The notes beneath the pieces are model-generated. The model saw nothing but the letters and a program-made list of their open reading frames with translations, did no database searches and was not told where the DNA came from. Positions 30,856-39,349 of a stretch of 64,000 bases of DNA are shown here, in pieces. Each line of letters begins with the position of its first letter. The stretch's first letter is position 1. The position numbers and the translations under genes were made by a program. Source of the stretch: a virus; the IMG/VR virus record IMGVR_UViG_3300047284_000202, positions 23,170 to 87,169 of that record; one strand, given 5' to 3'.

Positions 30856-33800
30856 ATGGCAACACCCACAGATAGACCAGCAAAACCTAAACTTTATAAG
30901 ATGGTTTCTGTACCAAAGGTAACTGGTGGTGCTACTATTAAAGTTGGTGGTAGCACCATTACTGGTGGTGGTGCATCAATGACTGGAATCATCAAGGCAA
31001 TGAATAGTCTTGGTGCAACTGTTAATAGTGTTGCTATTATTACGGAGTCTATTGCTAAGCAAACTCAAAGAACAATTGCTACTGAAATTAGACAGCAGAG
31101 TGAACTAATTCGTAGGCAAGAAAGACTCAGAAAAGTAAAAGCAAAAACTGACAAAGATAAGGAAGACAGAAAGAGAAAAGAAGCACAAAGACAGAGGGAT
31201 GCAGAATCCGAAAAGAAATCTGAAGCAGGTGGTAAATTCTTAGTTAAGTTCACTAAATTTGCAACTGCAGCAGCAGGAGGATTCTTTCAAGGATTGGCAA
31301 CATTACTTGGTGGTATTTTCAAGGCATTTGTAGTAACTGCTGTACTTGATTGGATTAGTAAACCAGGAAATACTGATAAGGTTGCTAACATCATTAAAGG
31401 TATTGTTGGTATCTTTAAGGTTTTCCAGAGACTATTATCTTTTGGTGTAAGTAGTGCTTTAGAGGGACTTGCAAAATTAATTGAGAATCCAATATCATTC
31501 AAGGGATTATTTGGTGCAGTACAATTTATTGTAGGTGCTGCTATATTAATGAAGGGAATGAAGTGGATGATGAATCCAGCTTCCCTAGCAAAAGATTTTG
31601 TTTCGGTTCTATCCTTTGTTGCTAAGGGCATCATTAACCTGAAGAAAGGTGTTGGTGTATATGGTGCCATAAAGAAACTTGCCTCCACCAGAGCAGGCAA
31701 ATATGCCATGGCAGGTGCCGTGGGAGTCGGTGCTGGGATGGGTTCTGCCCTGCTGGGTGGCACTAAGGAGGAAGCAATCGGCACGGGTCTCGGTGCTGCA
31801 GCAGGCACCATCGGTGGGGAGATGCTCGGCACTGCGTTGGGTGGTGAGGCTGGTGGAAAGGTTGGAGCAGCTGCTGGAGGTCTCCTAGGGGGTCTTGTGG
31901 GTGGTCCTGTGGGCAAAGCACTCAAGCCAGTTACGGATGCCATCGGTAAATTCTTCGGATTGATTGGTCAGATTCTGAAACCAGTATTTGATTTTGTAAT
32001 GAATATTGGTAAAGAATTCTTCAGTGCAATTGGTGATCTAATTCAATCTGTTGTCAATTTACTTGAACCACACAAGGAAACTCTATCTTGGATTGCAAAG
32101 GGATCTCTCTTTGTTGCATTCATGCCTTTGATCATGTTGATGAAGGGCATAACAAGTTTAATTAGATTATTCGTACCAAAAGGTTCTGCAGATAAGGGAA
32201 GAAGTGATACTACAAAAAGAGCAATAGGTGGTCCAGTTGTTGTGCCTAAGATGGCAACAGGTGGAATGATTGGAAATACTGTCATGGCAAATCCAATCAC
32301 CCAACAGTTACAGCAAGCACTTTCAAATGCAATCCTATTACCATTCAAAGCAGTTGGTATTGGATTAATTTCTGCTATGAGTATGGTCGGTAGTGTCTTT
32401 GGTGCTTTCCTACCAGGACCAATGCAAATGCTCTTAGGATCAGTATTGGCACCTATTGCATCTATGTTTGGTGTTCCTAATTCAGTCTTTAAGAAGGTTG
32501 CTGGATTTGCACTGAAAGGAATTAAGAATGCAGGACAAGCTGTAGTTGGATTTGCCAATACTGCTTCTGATGCATTATCTGATCTTTTTGATGCTTCTAG
32601 AGGTGATAGTGTTAATGGATTATTATCTAAGATTCTTGATGCTGTTATGAAGATGGGTGGTCATACCACTCCACAAGCATCTATTGGTGGTGTAATTCCC
32701 CAAGCAGCTGCAGGTGGTTGGATTAACGGTCCTATGTCTGGTTATCCAGTATCATTGGATGGTGGAAGATCAACTGCATTTATTGGTCACGGTAGAGAAT
32801 GGGTAGGATTTAAAGGTCGTGCTGCTGGTGGTGGTGCAGGATCTGCTTTTGTCATCCCATTTAATACACCAGCAACTGTCAGAACACCTAGTTTGACTTC
32901 ATTGAGAATGAGTCAGGCACGTGCTGGTGGATATGCATTACCTAGATCTATCGGTGGTGTTGTTCCACAATTTGCAACTGGTGGGGAGTTTGATCCAGCA
33001 AAATATAGAGAAGGAATTAAATCTAGTGATAGAGTTAAGATTCGTTCTCTAGATAAATCATATGTTTTTGGATATACTGTTGGTGAAGATGCACAAGTAA
33101 ATATCAAACAACTCAACAAGTATACTGGTGGATTCCTATCAAATGATCTAGTCGGAGTACAACCAGGATCACCAGAATGGAAAAAGGTAGTTAATTCTAC
33201 AGATGCAATTGATTGGTTTAAATCACATTCTGTACCTGCGATCAAGTCAAGTCAAGTCAAGATTAAAGTAGATCCTCAGGCAGATCTTGGATACTGGTAT
33301 AATCAAGCATATCAGACACATTATAATGATTGGAAGAAAAAGGGACTCTCCCATAGTGAAGCATCTGCTCTAGCATCTAAAGCAGCAAAGGAATTTGCTA
33401 TTTCTAAAAAGGCTGGTTCATTGTTACCAGGAGCAAAGGGTGGATCTGCACCTGCTGATCTTAAGAATGTTGAAGTTGCTTCAGGTGGTCCTGCATCTGG
33501 TGATGCATTATCATCAAAAACAGAATCTGATCCATTTGCATCGGCACAAACAACTTTAGATGAAGCACTTAAGAAATGGCAGGAAGCATTTGGTCCTAAA
33601 ACTGGAGACCAATTAGATAAGCAATCTCAGGACACCAAGAGTGCTCAGGAGAGAGCACAAATGGATGCAACTCAAGCAGCTGCAAATAAACTATCAGCAA
33701 CTGCGACTGCAACTGCTGCTAATGTTGCTAATGCAAAACCACAAGCAGCAGGGGCAATTCCATTAAATAGTACTGGTGAAAGACCTTCTTCTGATATTAA

Positions 33801-33870
33801 TCCATTCTTAAGGTCTCAATTTGGTGTTGTTTCTCAAGCAAATTATGCACCCCAAAATATTGTAGTCTAA
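30856..33870 (+). CDS. Second tape-measure-like tail protein (paralogue)
   Basis: The 1004-residue protein shares its plan with the preceding gene: a charged coiled-coil (about 75-125), then AVLDWISKPGNTDKVANIIK...LLSFGVSSALEGL (compare LNWITGQDTGKLAKTIGN...VGFGVGTLLDGL), a glycine zipper (about 285-355), and a DPFASAQTTLDEALKKWQEAFG segment near the end (compare DPFIGAQQDLDKALKLWAEAFG). The hydrolase domains are missing. Bases about 31680-31940 are strikingly GC-rich compared with the rest. It is probably a tail-core or tape-measure partner. Confidence 0.7.
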   Translation: MATPTDRPAKPKLYKMVSVPKVTGGATIKVGGSTITGGGASMTGIIKAMNSLGATVNSVAIITESIAKQTQRTIATEIRQQSELIRRQERLRKVKAKTDKDKEDRKRKEAQRQRDAESEKKSEAGGKFLVKFTKFATAAAGGFFQGLATLLGGIFKAFVVTAVLDWISKPGNTDKVANIIKGIVGIFKVFQRLLSFGVSSALEGLAKLIENPISFKGLFGAVQFIVGAAILMKGMKWMMNPASLAKDFVSVLSFVAKGIINLKKGVGVYGAIKKLASTRAGKYAMAGAVGVGAGMGSALLGGTKEEAIGTGLGAAAGTIGGEMLGTALGGEAGGKVGAAAGGLLGGLVGGPVGKALKPVTDAIGKFFGLIGQILKPVFDFVMNIGKEFFSAIGDLIQSVVNLLEPHKETLSWIAKGSLFVAFMPLIMLMKGITSLIRLFVPKGSADKGRSDTTKRAIGGPVVVPKMATGGMIGNTVMANPITQQLQQALSNAILLPFKAVGIGLISAMSMVGSVFGAFLPGPMQMLLGSVLAPIASMFGVPNSVFKKVAGFALKGIKNAGQAVVGFANTASDALSDLFDASRGDSVNGLLSKILDAVMKMGGHTTPQASIGGVIPQAAAGGWINGPMSGYPVSLDGGRSTAFIGHGREWVGFKGRAAGGGAGSAFVIPFNTPATVRTPSLTSLRMSQARAGGYALPRSIGGVVPQFATGGEFDPAKYREGIKSSDRVKIRSLDKSYVFGYTVGEDAQVNIKQLNKYTGGFLSNDLVGVQPGSPEWKKVVNSTDAIDWFKSHSVPAIKSSQVKIKVDPQADLGYWYNQAYQTHYNDWKKKGLSHSEASALASKAAKEFAISKKAGSLLPGAKGGSAPADLKNVEVASGGPASGDALSSKTESDPFASAQTTLDEALKKWQEAFGPKTGDQLDKQSQDTKSAQERAQMDATQAAANKLSATATATAANVANAKPQAAGAIPLNSTGERPSSDINPFLRSQFGVVSQANYAPQNIVV

Positions 33871-33871
33871 T

Positions 33872-35335
33872 ATGTTACAGTCACACGGTTATAAATTAGC
33901 ATCTATTGATATTACTTTGGCTGATAATAAGCAGTACAATATCAAAGGTATTGTCAGTGAATTTACTATATTTGAAAGTATTGATTCACCAGCAGTTCGT
34001 GCAGAATTTCTAATTGCTGATGCTACGGATTTCATTAGTAGCATTTATGGAAATGAGACGATTGAATTAGAGTTGGCAACTGATTCTGACACAACAGTAT
34101 CTTATAAGTTGAAGCAAAAGATTTATAAGATTGGTTCCAATGTCAAGAATGAAAGAATGCAGATGTATGTCTTACATACTGTAAGTGAGGAGGCAATTAG
34201 GAATGAAACCAACAGAGTATTCAAAACTTTTAAGGGTACTGCTTCAGATACTGTAAGAAAAGTATTAACTGATAATCTTCAAACAAGGAAAAAAGTTATT
34301 GTAGAAAATACACAATCTTCTTTCCCATTCATTTCCCCTAGCTGGAGACCATTTGATGTGATTTCTTATCTAACCGATAAGTCAGTTAGAGTTGGTAGAG
34401 AGAAGATTCAAAGTTCATTCATGTTCTTTGAGAACAGAGATGGGATACACTTTGAGTCGATTGATTCACTGATCGAAAAATCACAAAACATGGTTCCTAG
34501 TGGAAATGTTGTGAAGGGTCTTTTGACAGGTGATAGATCAAAGGCACAGATGAAGAAATTTGTCTATGCTCAAAAGAATGTTGGATCTCCAGGTAACAAC
34601 TATTATAATATTCAGAGAGTTACCTATCCAGACAAGTATGATGTAATTAACAACCTAAGAACTGGTGTTTTAGGAAACTCAATTATTGGAATTGATTTGC
34701 ATTCATTTAATGATTCTGCACTTCCAAAAGCATCTGCAACGTCTTCATCATCAACTGCAACACCAATTGGACCAGGTGGTGGTAATTATTTTATTGCTTC
34801 TAGATCTGCAGACTCATATTGGAAAGAGTTTTCTCACATTGATAAGAATAATCCATTTGCAGTTTCTTCAAAATCTCTACTGCCAGGTAAAGGACATCGC
34901 AAAAGACTAAAGTATATTGCTGGATCTGGTTTTGCTGATACTAGTCAAGCATCTGTAACACCCAATCAACAGACTGCAAATCAGGCAGCAAAAAATCCAA
35001 CAACTTCAATATCACCTCTCACCCAAGGTACAAATAATAAAGGTGGTGCTGCTATACAACCACAGCAGATTTTAGAATCTGCATTATATTCTCTGATGAG
35101 GTATCAGGCAATCAATTTAATTAAGCTAAATATAGTAGTACCTGGGAATGTCGGTGTTACTGTTGGTGATGTAATTGAAGTTGAATTGCCTGCTGCGAAT
35201 GAGTCTGGTAAATCCCTACCAAAAGAATCAACATACAGTGGTTATTATTTAGTTTTAGGAGTTGTACATGTGTGGAGACCAGAGGGTGTTACTACCAATA
35301 TAGATATCGGTAGGGATAGTGTTAAAGACTATTGA
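33872..35335 (+). CDS. 27: Baseplate hub gp27
   Basis: The 487-residue protein (GYKLASIDITLADNKQYNIK...) has the tandem hub-domain features FESIDSPAVRAEFLIADA and SWRPFDVISYLTDKSVR, and the C-terminal VPGNVGVTVGDVIEVELPA seen in gp27-type hubs. gp27 forms the trimeric hub torus that holds gp5. It overlaps nothing upstream (two-base gap) and is followed by CP12. Confidence 0.82.
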   Translation: MLQSHGYKLASIDITLADNKQYNIKGIVSEFTIFESIDSPAVRAEFLIADATDFISSIYGNETIELELATDSDTTVSYKLKQKIYKIGSNVKNERMQMYVLHTVSEEAIRNETNRVFKTFKGTASDTVRKVLTDNLQTRKKVIVENTQSSFPFISPSWRPFDVISYLTDKSVRVGREKIQSSFMFFENRDGIHFESIDSLIEKSQNMVPSGNVVKGLLTGDRSKAQMKKFVYAQKNVGSPGNNYYNIQRVTYPDKYDVINNLRTGVLGNSIIGIDLHSFNDSALPKASATSSSSTATPIGPGGGNYFIASRSADSYWKEFSHIDKNNPFAVSSKSLLPGKGHRKRLKYIAGSGFADTSQASVTPNQQTANQAAKNPTTSISPLTQGTNNKGGAAIQPQQILESALYSLMRYQAINLIKLNIVVPGNVGVTVGDVIEVELPAANESGKSLPKESTYSGYYLVLGVVHVWRPEGVTTNIDIGRDSVKDY

Positions 35336-35346
35336 GGCATCAAGAA

Positions 35347-35559
35347 ATGAAAAACATAAACGATCATATTCAAAAGGATCAAAACATTTTAGAAGATCCA
35401 TTAACTTCATCTCAACAGAGAAGACATGTTGAAGATGAATTGCAATCACTAAAAGCATATAAGGATAGGCATCCAAACGATGATCATGATCCATCTCCTC
35501 TAGAACTTTTCTGCGATGAGAATCCAGACGCAAAGGAGTGCAAGGTATTTGATCTATAG
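35347..35559 (+). CDS. cp12: CP12 Calvin-cycle inhibitor
   Basis: The 70-residue, highly charged protein ends LELFCDENPDAKECKVFDL, the CP12 C-terminal loop with C56 and C65. The N-terminal Cys pair of host CP12 is absent. CP12 ties GAPDH and phosphoribulokinase into an inactive complex, so the phage copy should slow CO2 fixation and free NADPH/ATP for nucleotide synthesis. The usual terminal Y-D-D is F-D-L here. ATG 35347 is preferred to a TTG over the gp27 stop. Confidence 0.9.
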   Translation: MKNINDHIQKDQNILEDPLTSSQQRRHVEDELQSLKAYKDRHPNDDHDPSPLELFCDENPDAKECKVFDL

Positions 35560-35562
35560 GGA

Positions 35563-35591
35563 TTGACACCCAAACCAAAATTTGCTACAAT
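35563..35591 (+). promoter_or_regulatory. Sigma70-type promoter for tRNA-Val and RlpA-like gene
   Basis: TTGACA (35563-35568), 17 bp, TACAAT (35586-35591), 12 bases before tRNA-Val. Confidence 0.8.
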
Positions 35592-35603
35592 ACTTTCAAA
35601 TCT

Positions 35604-35675
35604 GGGCAATTAACTCAGCGGTAGAGTGCCTCCTTTACACGGAGAAGGTCACTGGTTCGAATCCAGTATTGCCCA
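35604..35675 (+). tRNA. tRNA-Val (TAC)
   Basis: Acceptor GGGCAAT pairs with ATTGCCC. Anticodon stem CCTCC/GGAGA (the outermost pair a C-A mismatch) with loop TTTACAC gives TAC. Confidence 0.94.
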
Positions 35676-35676
35676 T

Positions 35677-35770
35677 TGATAGTAGCAAATTTTTTTATGA
35701 GAAAGTGACTACTATCAGTAGAGCCCAGGAAGGTGCCCCCCGAGAGGGGTGGTGGACCCCCCTTCTATTG
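35677..35770 (+). other. Hairpin-rich leader between tRNA-Val and RlpA-like gene
   Basis: TGATAGTAG (35677-35685) pairs with CTACTATCA (35709-35717), nine pairs. GC-rich short hairpins follow (CCCC-CGAGA-GGGG and GGGGT/ACCCC at about 35735-35765). There is no good T-run, so it may be a processing or regulatory leader. Confidence 0.4.
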
Positions 35771-35794
35771 GGATGTAGAGTTCAATCAAAATTA

Positions 35795-36157
35795 ATGCTT
35801 CTTAAAACAGTTTCAATTATTGCTTTTGGTCTTGTCGGACTGGCACCCGTAACAGCAAAAGCAGCGAGCGGATGTTCCCTCGCATCACATTATGGAATCG
35901 GTGATGGATATCATGGGCAGACAACTGCTAACGGAGAACGATATAATGCCTATGGGAAATCGGTAGCACATAAGTGGTTGCCATTTGGTACACGGTTGAG
36001 AGTGACGAATCAACGAAATGGCAAATCCGTGATTGTGCGTGTGAATGATCGTGGTCCTTATGTAGGTGGTAGGGATCTAGATCTATCCTATGGTGCGTTT
36101 TCTACTATTGCTTCACCAAGTCAAGGTGTAGCAAGTATTTGTTACAGTAGAGTTTGA
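35795..36157 (+). CDS. Secreted RlpA-like double-psi beta-barrel protein
   Basis: The 120-residue protein has a signal peptide ending AKA-A at about residues 22-23. The mature part matches the RlpA domain: ASHYGIGDGYHGQTTANGE, VAHKWLPFGTRLRVTN, and SVIVRVNDRGPYVGGRDLDLS. RlpA-type proteins bind or cleave denuded peptidoglycan. There is no lipobox, so it would be soluble in the periplasm. Possible roles are lysis help or wall remodelling. ATG 35795 is used; the longer frame runs through tRNA-Val. Confidence 0.85.
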   Translation: MLLKTVSIIAFGLVGLAPVTAKAASGCSLASHYGIGDGYHGQTTANGERYNAYGKSVAHKWLPFGTRLRVTNQRNGKSVIVRVNDRGPYVGGRDLDLSYGAFSTIASPSQGVASICYSRV

Positions 36158-36162
36158 TTATC

Positions 36163-36185
36163 GGGAGGGAGACCTCCCTTTTTTT
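36163..36185 (+). terminator. Terminator after RlpA-like gene
   Basis: GGGAGG-GAGA-CCTCCC hairpin plus seven T. Confidence 0.9.
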
Positions 36186-36186
36186 G

Positions 36187-36194
36187 TATAAATA
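36187..36194 (+). promoter_or_regulatory. Late promoter for gp5-like gene
   Basis: TATAAATA right after the terminator, 28 bases before the ATG at 36222. Confidence 0.7.
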
Positions 36195-36221
36195 TTTTGA
36201 CGTAGTAGTAATAAATTCATA

Positions 36222-38654
36222 ATGTCAATTCTTAATGTTCCAGGAAAAGTTGACTATGCTGGCAGAGATGGATTTTTCTGGTGGTTAGGGGAAGTTGAGA
36301 AAGTTGATCTAGGTGAGCATAGATGTAAAGTAAGAGTTATCGGATGGTATACGGGTCACCAAGGTATTGACCCAAAGGACGGAACATCTGGTATTAGAAA
36401 GGAAGCTGGTTATCTCAAAGATATTCCAACTGATGATTTGCCTTGGGCATACATCATGCTGCCAAATGACCAGGAAGGTATTCATAATAGTGGCACCAGA
36501 GTACAGTTACAAGTAGGTGCTATTGTTATTGGATTCTTTGCTGATGGTGAGGAAGCACAAATTCCAATTGTACTTGGAAACATCAAAGGATACAAAACAG
36601 TTCCAGGTACTGTAGTTGCAGATCCAGAGAATAAATTAAACTATCCAGAGAACTCTGCTGCAACTGGCATTACTGATAGAACATCGAAGGATATTGGTAA
36701 TCCACAAACTACTCCATCAACAGCAAATTCACCTGGTGGAGAAACTGGTCCAGGACCATCAAGAGGAGTTCCATCTGTTATTGCTACTGTTGCTCCAGGG
36801 CAAACTCAGACTAACCCAACAAAACCACCAAGTGAAATTAATCCAGTAGCTGATGGCATCATGGGTCCAGCTGGTGCTGGAATGGAGGCAGATCTTAAGA
36901 GAATGCTAGTTGATATTGGACAAGCATTTTCTTCAGTAATTCAAAACGAAAACGGTGAATTCATTTCTATTGTTACTGGTAAAATTGTTAAACTTAATCA
37001 CTTAATTGATAACGTCAGGGCATTCATCAGTAGAGCAATCACTGGTATCATGTCCTGGTTGAAAGAAATCATTGCCAAAATTATTCAAACAATTATTGAT
37101 AAGATTGTTTCCTTAATCTCCACTTTCATTCCTATTGGTGCAACTGTTGCTATTCTTGAATTAATTGAATTTATTCTCAGTTTGTTCTGTAATTTCGAAG
37201 GTGCTTATATTATTGGATATATACGAGGTGCTTTGGGCAATTTGAATGGATTTATTAATAGTGTTGTCAATAATACTTTCAATAAAGTTGCATCACCAGC
37301 AATTGCTCTAGCACAGAAAGCAGAAGAGACTGTTAATAAAGTAATCGGTCAGATTCAGACTGGATTGAATCAAGCAATTCAGACTGGACAAACTCTAGTG
37401 AGTGTAATCAATACAGTTAAAGGTGTAGCAAAAGTTGCATCTTCATTCAAAGATATTTTTAGAGTTGACTTCACTAAATTAAATTGGACAAGCATTGTTT
37501 CAATTATCAAAATGCTTCTCGGTCTTTTGATGAAGAAGGATTGTGGTAGAGAAGCAAAGAGTGCTAAACCGAAGTTCTGGTTACCACTTCTAGGATCTAC
37601 AGAATGTGATGATATTTCTGATGCACTAAAGAATGATTATAAACTTCCAGCAACTAAATCACAATATACAAAAAGCCCTGGGTCAGTAGTATCAAATTAT
37701 TTTGATAATTACTATGTTGGGATGGACCCCAATTTGATGAACATCACTTCTTATTTGAATGGTGCTTACATTCTAAATGATGCAACTCCAGGAAAAGAAA
37801 AGAGAGTCGAACAAGGTCCAGGTGGTGTTAGTAAATTTGAAGACACTAAAGGTAATATTCACCATGCAGTTCCAAACAATGAAACTAAGATCATTGGTAA
37901 GGACTCTTGTGAGACAACCAAAGGACATAAGATTCTAACAATTGAAGGTGATCTAACTCTGAAGGTTATGGGTAACTTTAATCTTGAGGTTGGTGGAACA
38001 GTCAATAAGCATATCTCTGCTGGTATGGATGTTGCCAAGGGTGATACCAAGCAACCTAAGTTAGTTACTACAGAAGCAAGTGATAAGAATATTAACCAAC
38101 AGGGTGACATTACTCTACAGGCACCAAATATTAAACTGACTGCAATTTCTACGATTGGATTGAAAGCAGCAACCATCAAGAACGAAGCAGTTACTATTAA
38201 TAATAGTGCTGATGGTGAGATTCTTAATGAGTGTGGTTGTGAGACAACCCTAGTGAACAGTCTGCAGACCACTATTATAGCACTATTCAACCCATTAGCA
38301 CCAGTTACTGGAAGACTCACCTATATGCAGGGTGCTGATATGACCATCGTACAGGAGAAACTAATTGGTATCCCTGGTGTTCCACCTGTTAAGTTTGATG
38401 TGACACTAGGTGTCAAGCAACCAACAGGATTCATTCGTCTTGCTACTGGTGCTGTGAATGCCTCAAGCATTGATCTATGCCAGGGAGCAACAGCAGCAGC
38501 AGGAAGATTCGTTCAGGGTGGTTCTGGTCTCATCTGTGATGCTAACAACTCTGGTGGTGGTGCTTCAATCTACCACAATGCTATTGGTATCTTTGCTGCA
38601 GGATGTTTGGTTGGTCCTGCTCAATTTTACGGTTTGCCAATCTTCCTGAACTGA
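36222..38654 (+). CDS. 5: gp5-like baseplate hub/spike protein without lysozyme domain
   Basis: The 810-residue protein has an N-terminal OB-fold region (about 1-130) with DGFFWWLGEVEKVDLGEHRC, DDLPWAYIMLPNDQEG and GTRVQLQVGAIVIGFFADGE, as in T4 gp5. A Pro/Thr linker and a hydrophobic helical region (about 260-420) follow. About residues 560-660 carry short beta repeats (ILTIEGDLTLKVMGNFNLEV) like a spike. No T4-lysozyme motif is present. It would form the central spike on gp27. Confidence 0.82.
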   Translation: MSILNVPGKVDYAGRDGFFWWLGEVEKVDLGEHRCKVRVIGWYTGHQGIDPKDGTSGIRKEAGYLKDIPTDDLPWAYIMLPNDQEGIHNSGTRVQLQVGAIVIGFFADGEEAQIPIVLGNIKGYKTVPGTVVADPENKLNYPENSAATGITDRTSKDIGNPQTTPSTANSPGGETGPGPSRGVPSVIATVAPGQTQTNPTKPPSEINPVADGIMGPAGAGMEADLKRMLVDIGQAFSSVIQNENGEFISIVTGKIVKLNHLIDNVRAFISRAITGIMSWLKEIIAKIIQTIIDKIVSLISTFIPIGATVAILELIEFILSLFCNFEGAYIIGYIRGALGNLNGFINSVVNNTFNKVASPAIALAQKAEETVNKVIGQIQTGLNQAIQTGQTLVSVINTVKGVAKVASSFKDIFRVDFTKLNWTSIVSIIKMLLGLLMKKDCGREAKSAKPKFWLPLLGSTECDDISDALKNDYKLPATKSQYTKSPGSVVSNYFDNYYVGMDPNLMNITSYLNGAYILNDATPGKEKRVEQGPGGVSKFEDTKGNIHHAVPNNETKIIGKDSCETTKGHKILTIEGDLTLKVMGNFNLEVGGTVNKHISAGMDVAKGDTKQPKLVTTEASDKNINQQGDITLQAPNIKLTAISTIGLKAATIKNEAVTINNSADGEILNECGCETTLVNSLQTTIIALFNPLAPVTGRLTYMQGADMTIVQEKLIGIPGVPPVKFDVTLGVKQPTGFIRLATGAVNASSIDLCQGATAAAGRFVQGGSGLICDANNSGGGASIYHNAIGIFAAGCLVGPAQFYGLPIFLN

Positions 38655-38658
38655 CCCC

Positions 38659-38687
38659 TTGACAGCCCCCCAGCACCCTGCTACAAT
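38659..38687 (+). promoter_or_regulatory. Sigma70-type promoter after gp5
   Basis: TTGACA (38659-38664), 17 bp, TACAAT (38682-38687), 26 bases before the next ATG. Confidence 0.8.
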
Positions 38688-38712
38688 AACCTTGTACCCG
38701 AGGTCAAGACCC

Positions 38713-38910
38713 ATGGAGCCTAATTCCAATTCTACCCTTCACCATGTCGTGATAAATATCAAAGAACGAACCATTGAACTACATGGTGATGATGGTGAAG
38801 TTAAGATTGAAAAATGTTCTTGGGACGAAAGGGGTTGCCAACAGTTCGAGAATATGGTAAAATTCTGTCAAGACACACTTCCCCCTGAGATGAGGACTTA
38901 CGAACTATGA
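38713..38910 (+). CDS. Small hypothetical protein
   Basis: The 65-residue protein (MEPNSNSTLHHVVINIKERT...) has a beta-hairpin-like centre (TIELHGDDGEVKIEKCSWDE) and a helical end. The longer frame starts in the -35 box and is rejected. It overlaps the antitoxin-like gene. Function unknown. Confidence 0.6.
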   Translation: MEPNSNSTLHHVVINIKERTIELHGDDGEVKIEKCSWDERGCQQFENMVKFCQDTLPPEMRTYEL

Positions 38911-39167
38911 TGATGACCACTATTACTCCTGAAGAGCTTGCGGGTAACCTGGGTTTTCTGCTAGAATTGGTACAACGAGGTCACACCTTTAAGATCGTAA
39001 AAGAGGGTGCTCGTTCAATTATGTTAACAAGTATTAATAATCCTATGATTCCAGATGTTGAACCTATTCCTTTGACTGGTGTTCCACCTGCTATGGATCT
39101 TGTGCCTGAGACTGAGATCCGTAACTATGTCCATGAAACTCTTGCGGACATACAAAAAGAGATGTAA
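38907..39167 (+). CDS. Phd/YefM-like antitoxin-type protein
   Basis: The 86-residue protein starts TTITPEELAGNLGFLLELVQ and has FKIVKEGARSIMLTSIN, close to the Phd/YefM N-terminal DNA-binding fold (S-x-E-x-R/G-N...G...I...G...A-L-x-S). The C-terminal part is Pro-rich and then helical. No Doc- or YoeB-like toxin gene is next to it; tRNAs follow. It could be an orphan antitoxin or a repressor. Confidence 0.55.
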   Translation: MMMTTITPEELAGNLGFLLELVQRGHTFKIVKEGARSIMLTSINNPMIPDVEPIPLTGVPPAMDLVPETEIRNYVHETLADIQKEM

Positions 39168-39176
39168 TAATCTCTT

Positions 39177-39248
39177 GGGACTGTTGCTTATTGGTTAAAG
39201 CCCACTGCTTATAACGGTGTGAACAGAGTTCAATTCTCTGCAGTCCTA
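39177..39248 (+). tRNA. tRNA-Ile (TAT)
   Basis: Acceptor GGGACTG pairs with CAGTCCT. Anticodon stem CACTG/CGGTG with loop CTTATAA gives TAT, reading AUA codons, which bacteria usually read with a modified CAT tRNA. Confidence 0.88.
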
Positions 39249-39253
39249 CCTAT

Positions 39254-39326
39254 GGGAGTGTAGCCCAGCGGAAGAGGCAAACGACTTAAAATCGTTCAAG
39301 GGTGGGTTCGAATCCCACCACTCCTA
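39254..39326 (+). tRNA. tRNA-Leu (TAA), class I shape
   Basis: Acceptor GGGAGTG pairs with CACTCCT. Anticodon stem AACGA/TCGTT with loop CTTAAAA gives TAA. The variable region is only five bases (CAAGG) instead of the long arm usual for bacterial leucine tRNA, which makes the amino-acid identity less certain. Confidence 0.8.
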
Positions 39327-39329
39327 TTG

Positions 39330-39344
39330 CACATATATAATGTG
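39330..39344 (+). promoter_or_regulatory. Palindromic TATAAT element before tRNA-Thr
   Basis: CACAT-ATATA-ATGTG contains TATAAT at 39336-39341. It resembles the palindrome over the -10 of the tRNA-Ser promoter at 14123-14143. No clear -35 is seen. Confidence 0.4.
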
Positions 39345-39349
39345 TAAAT

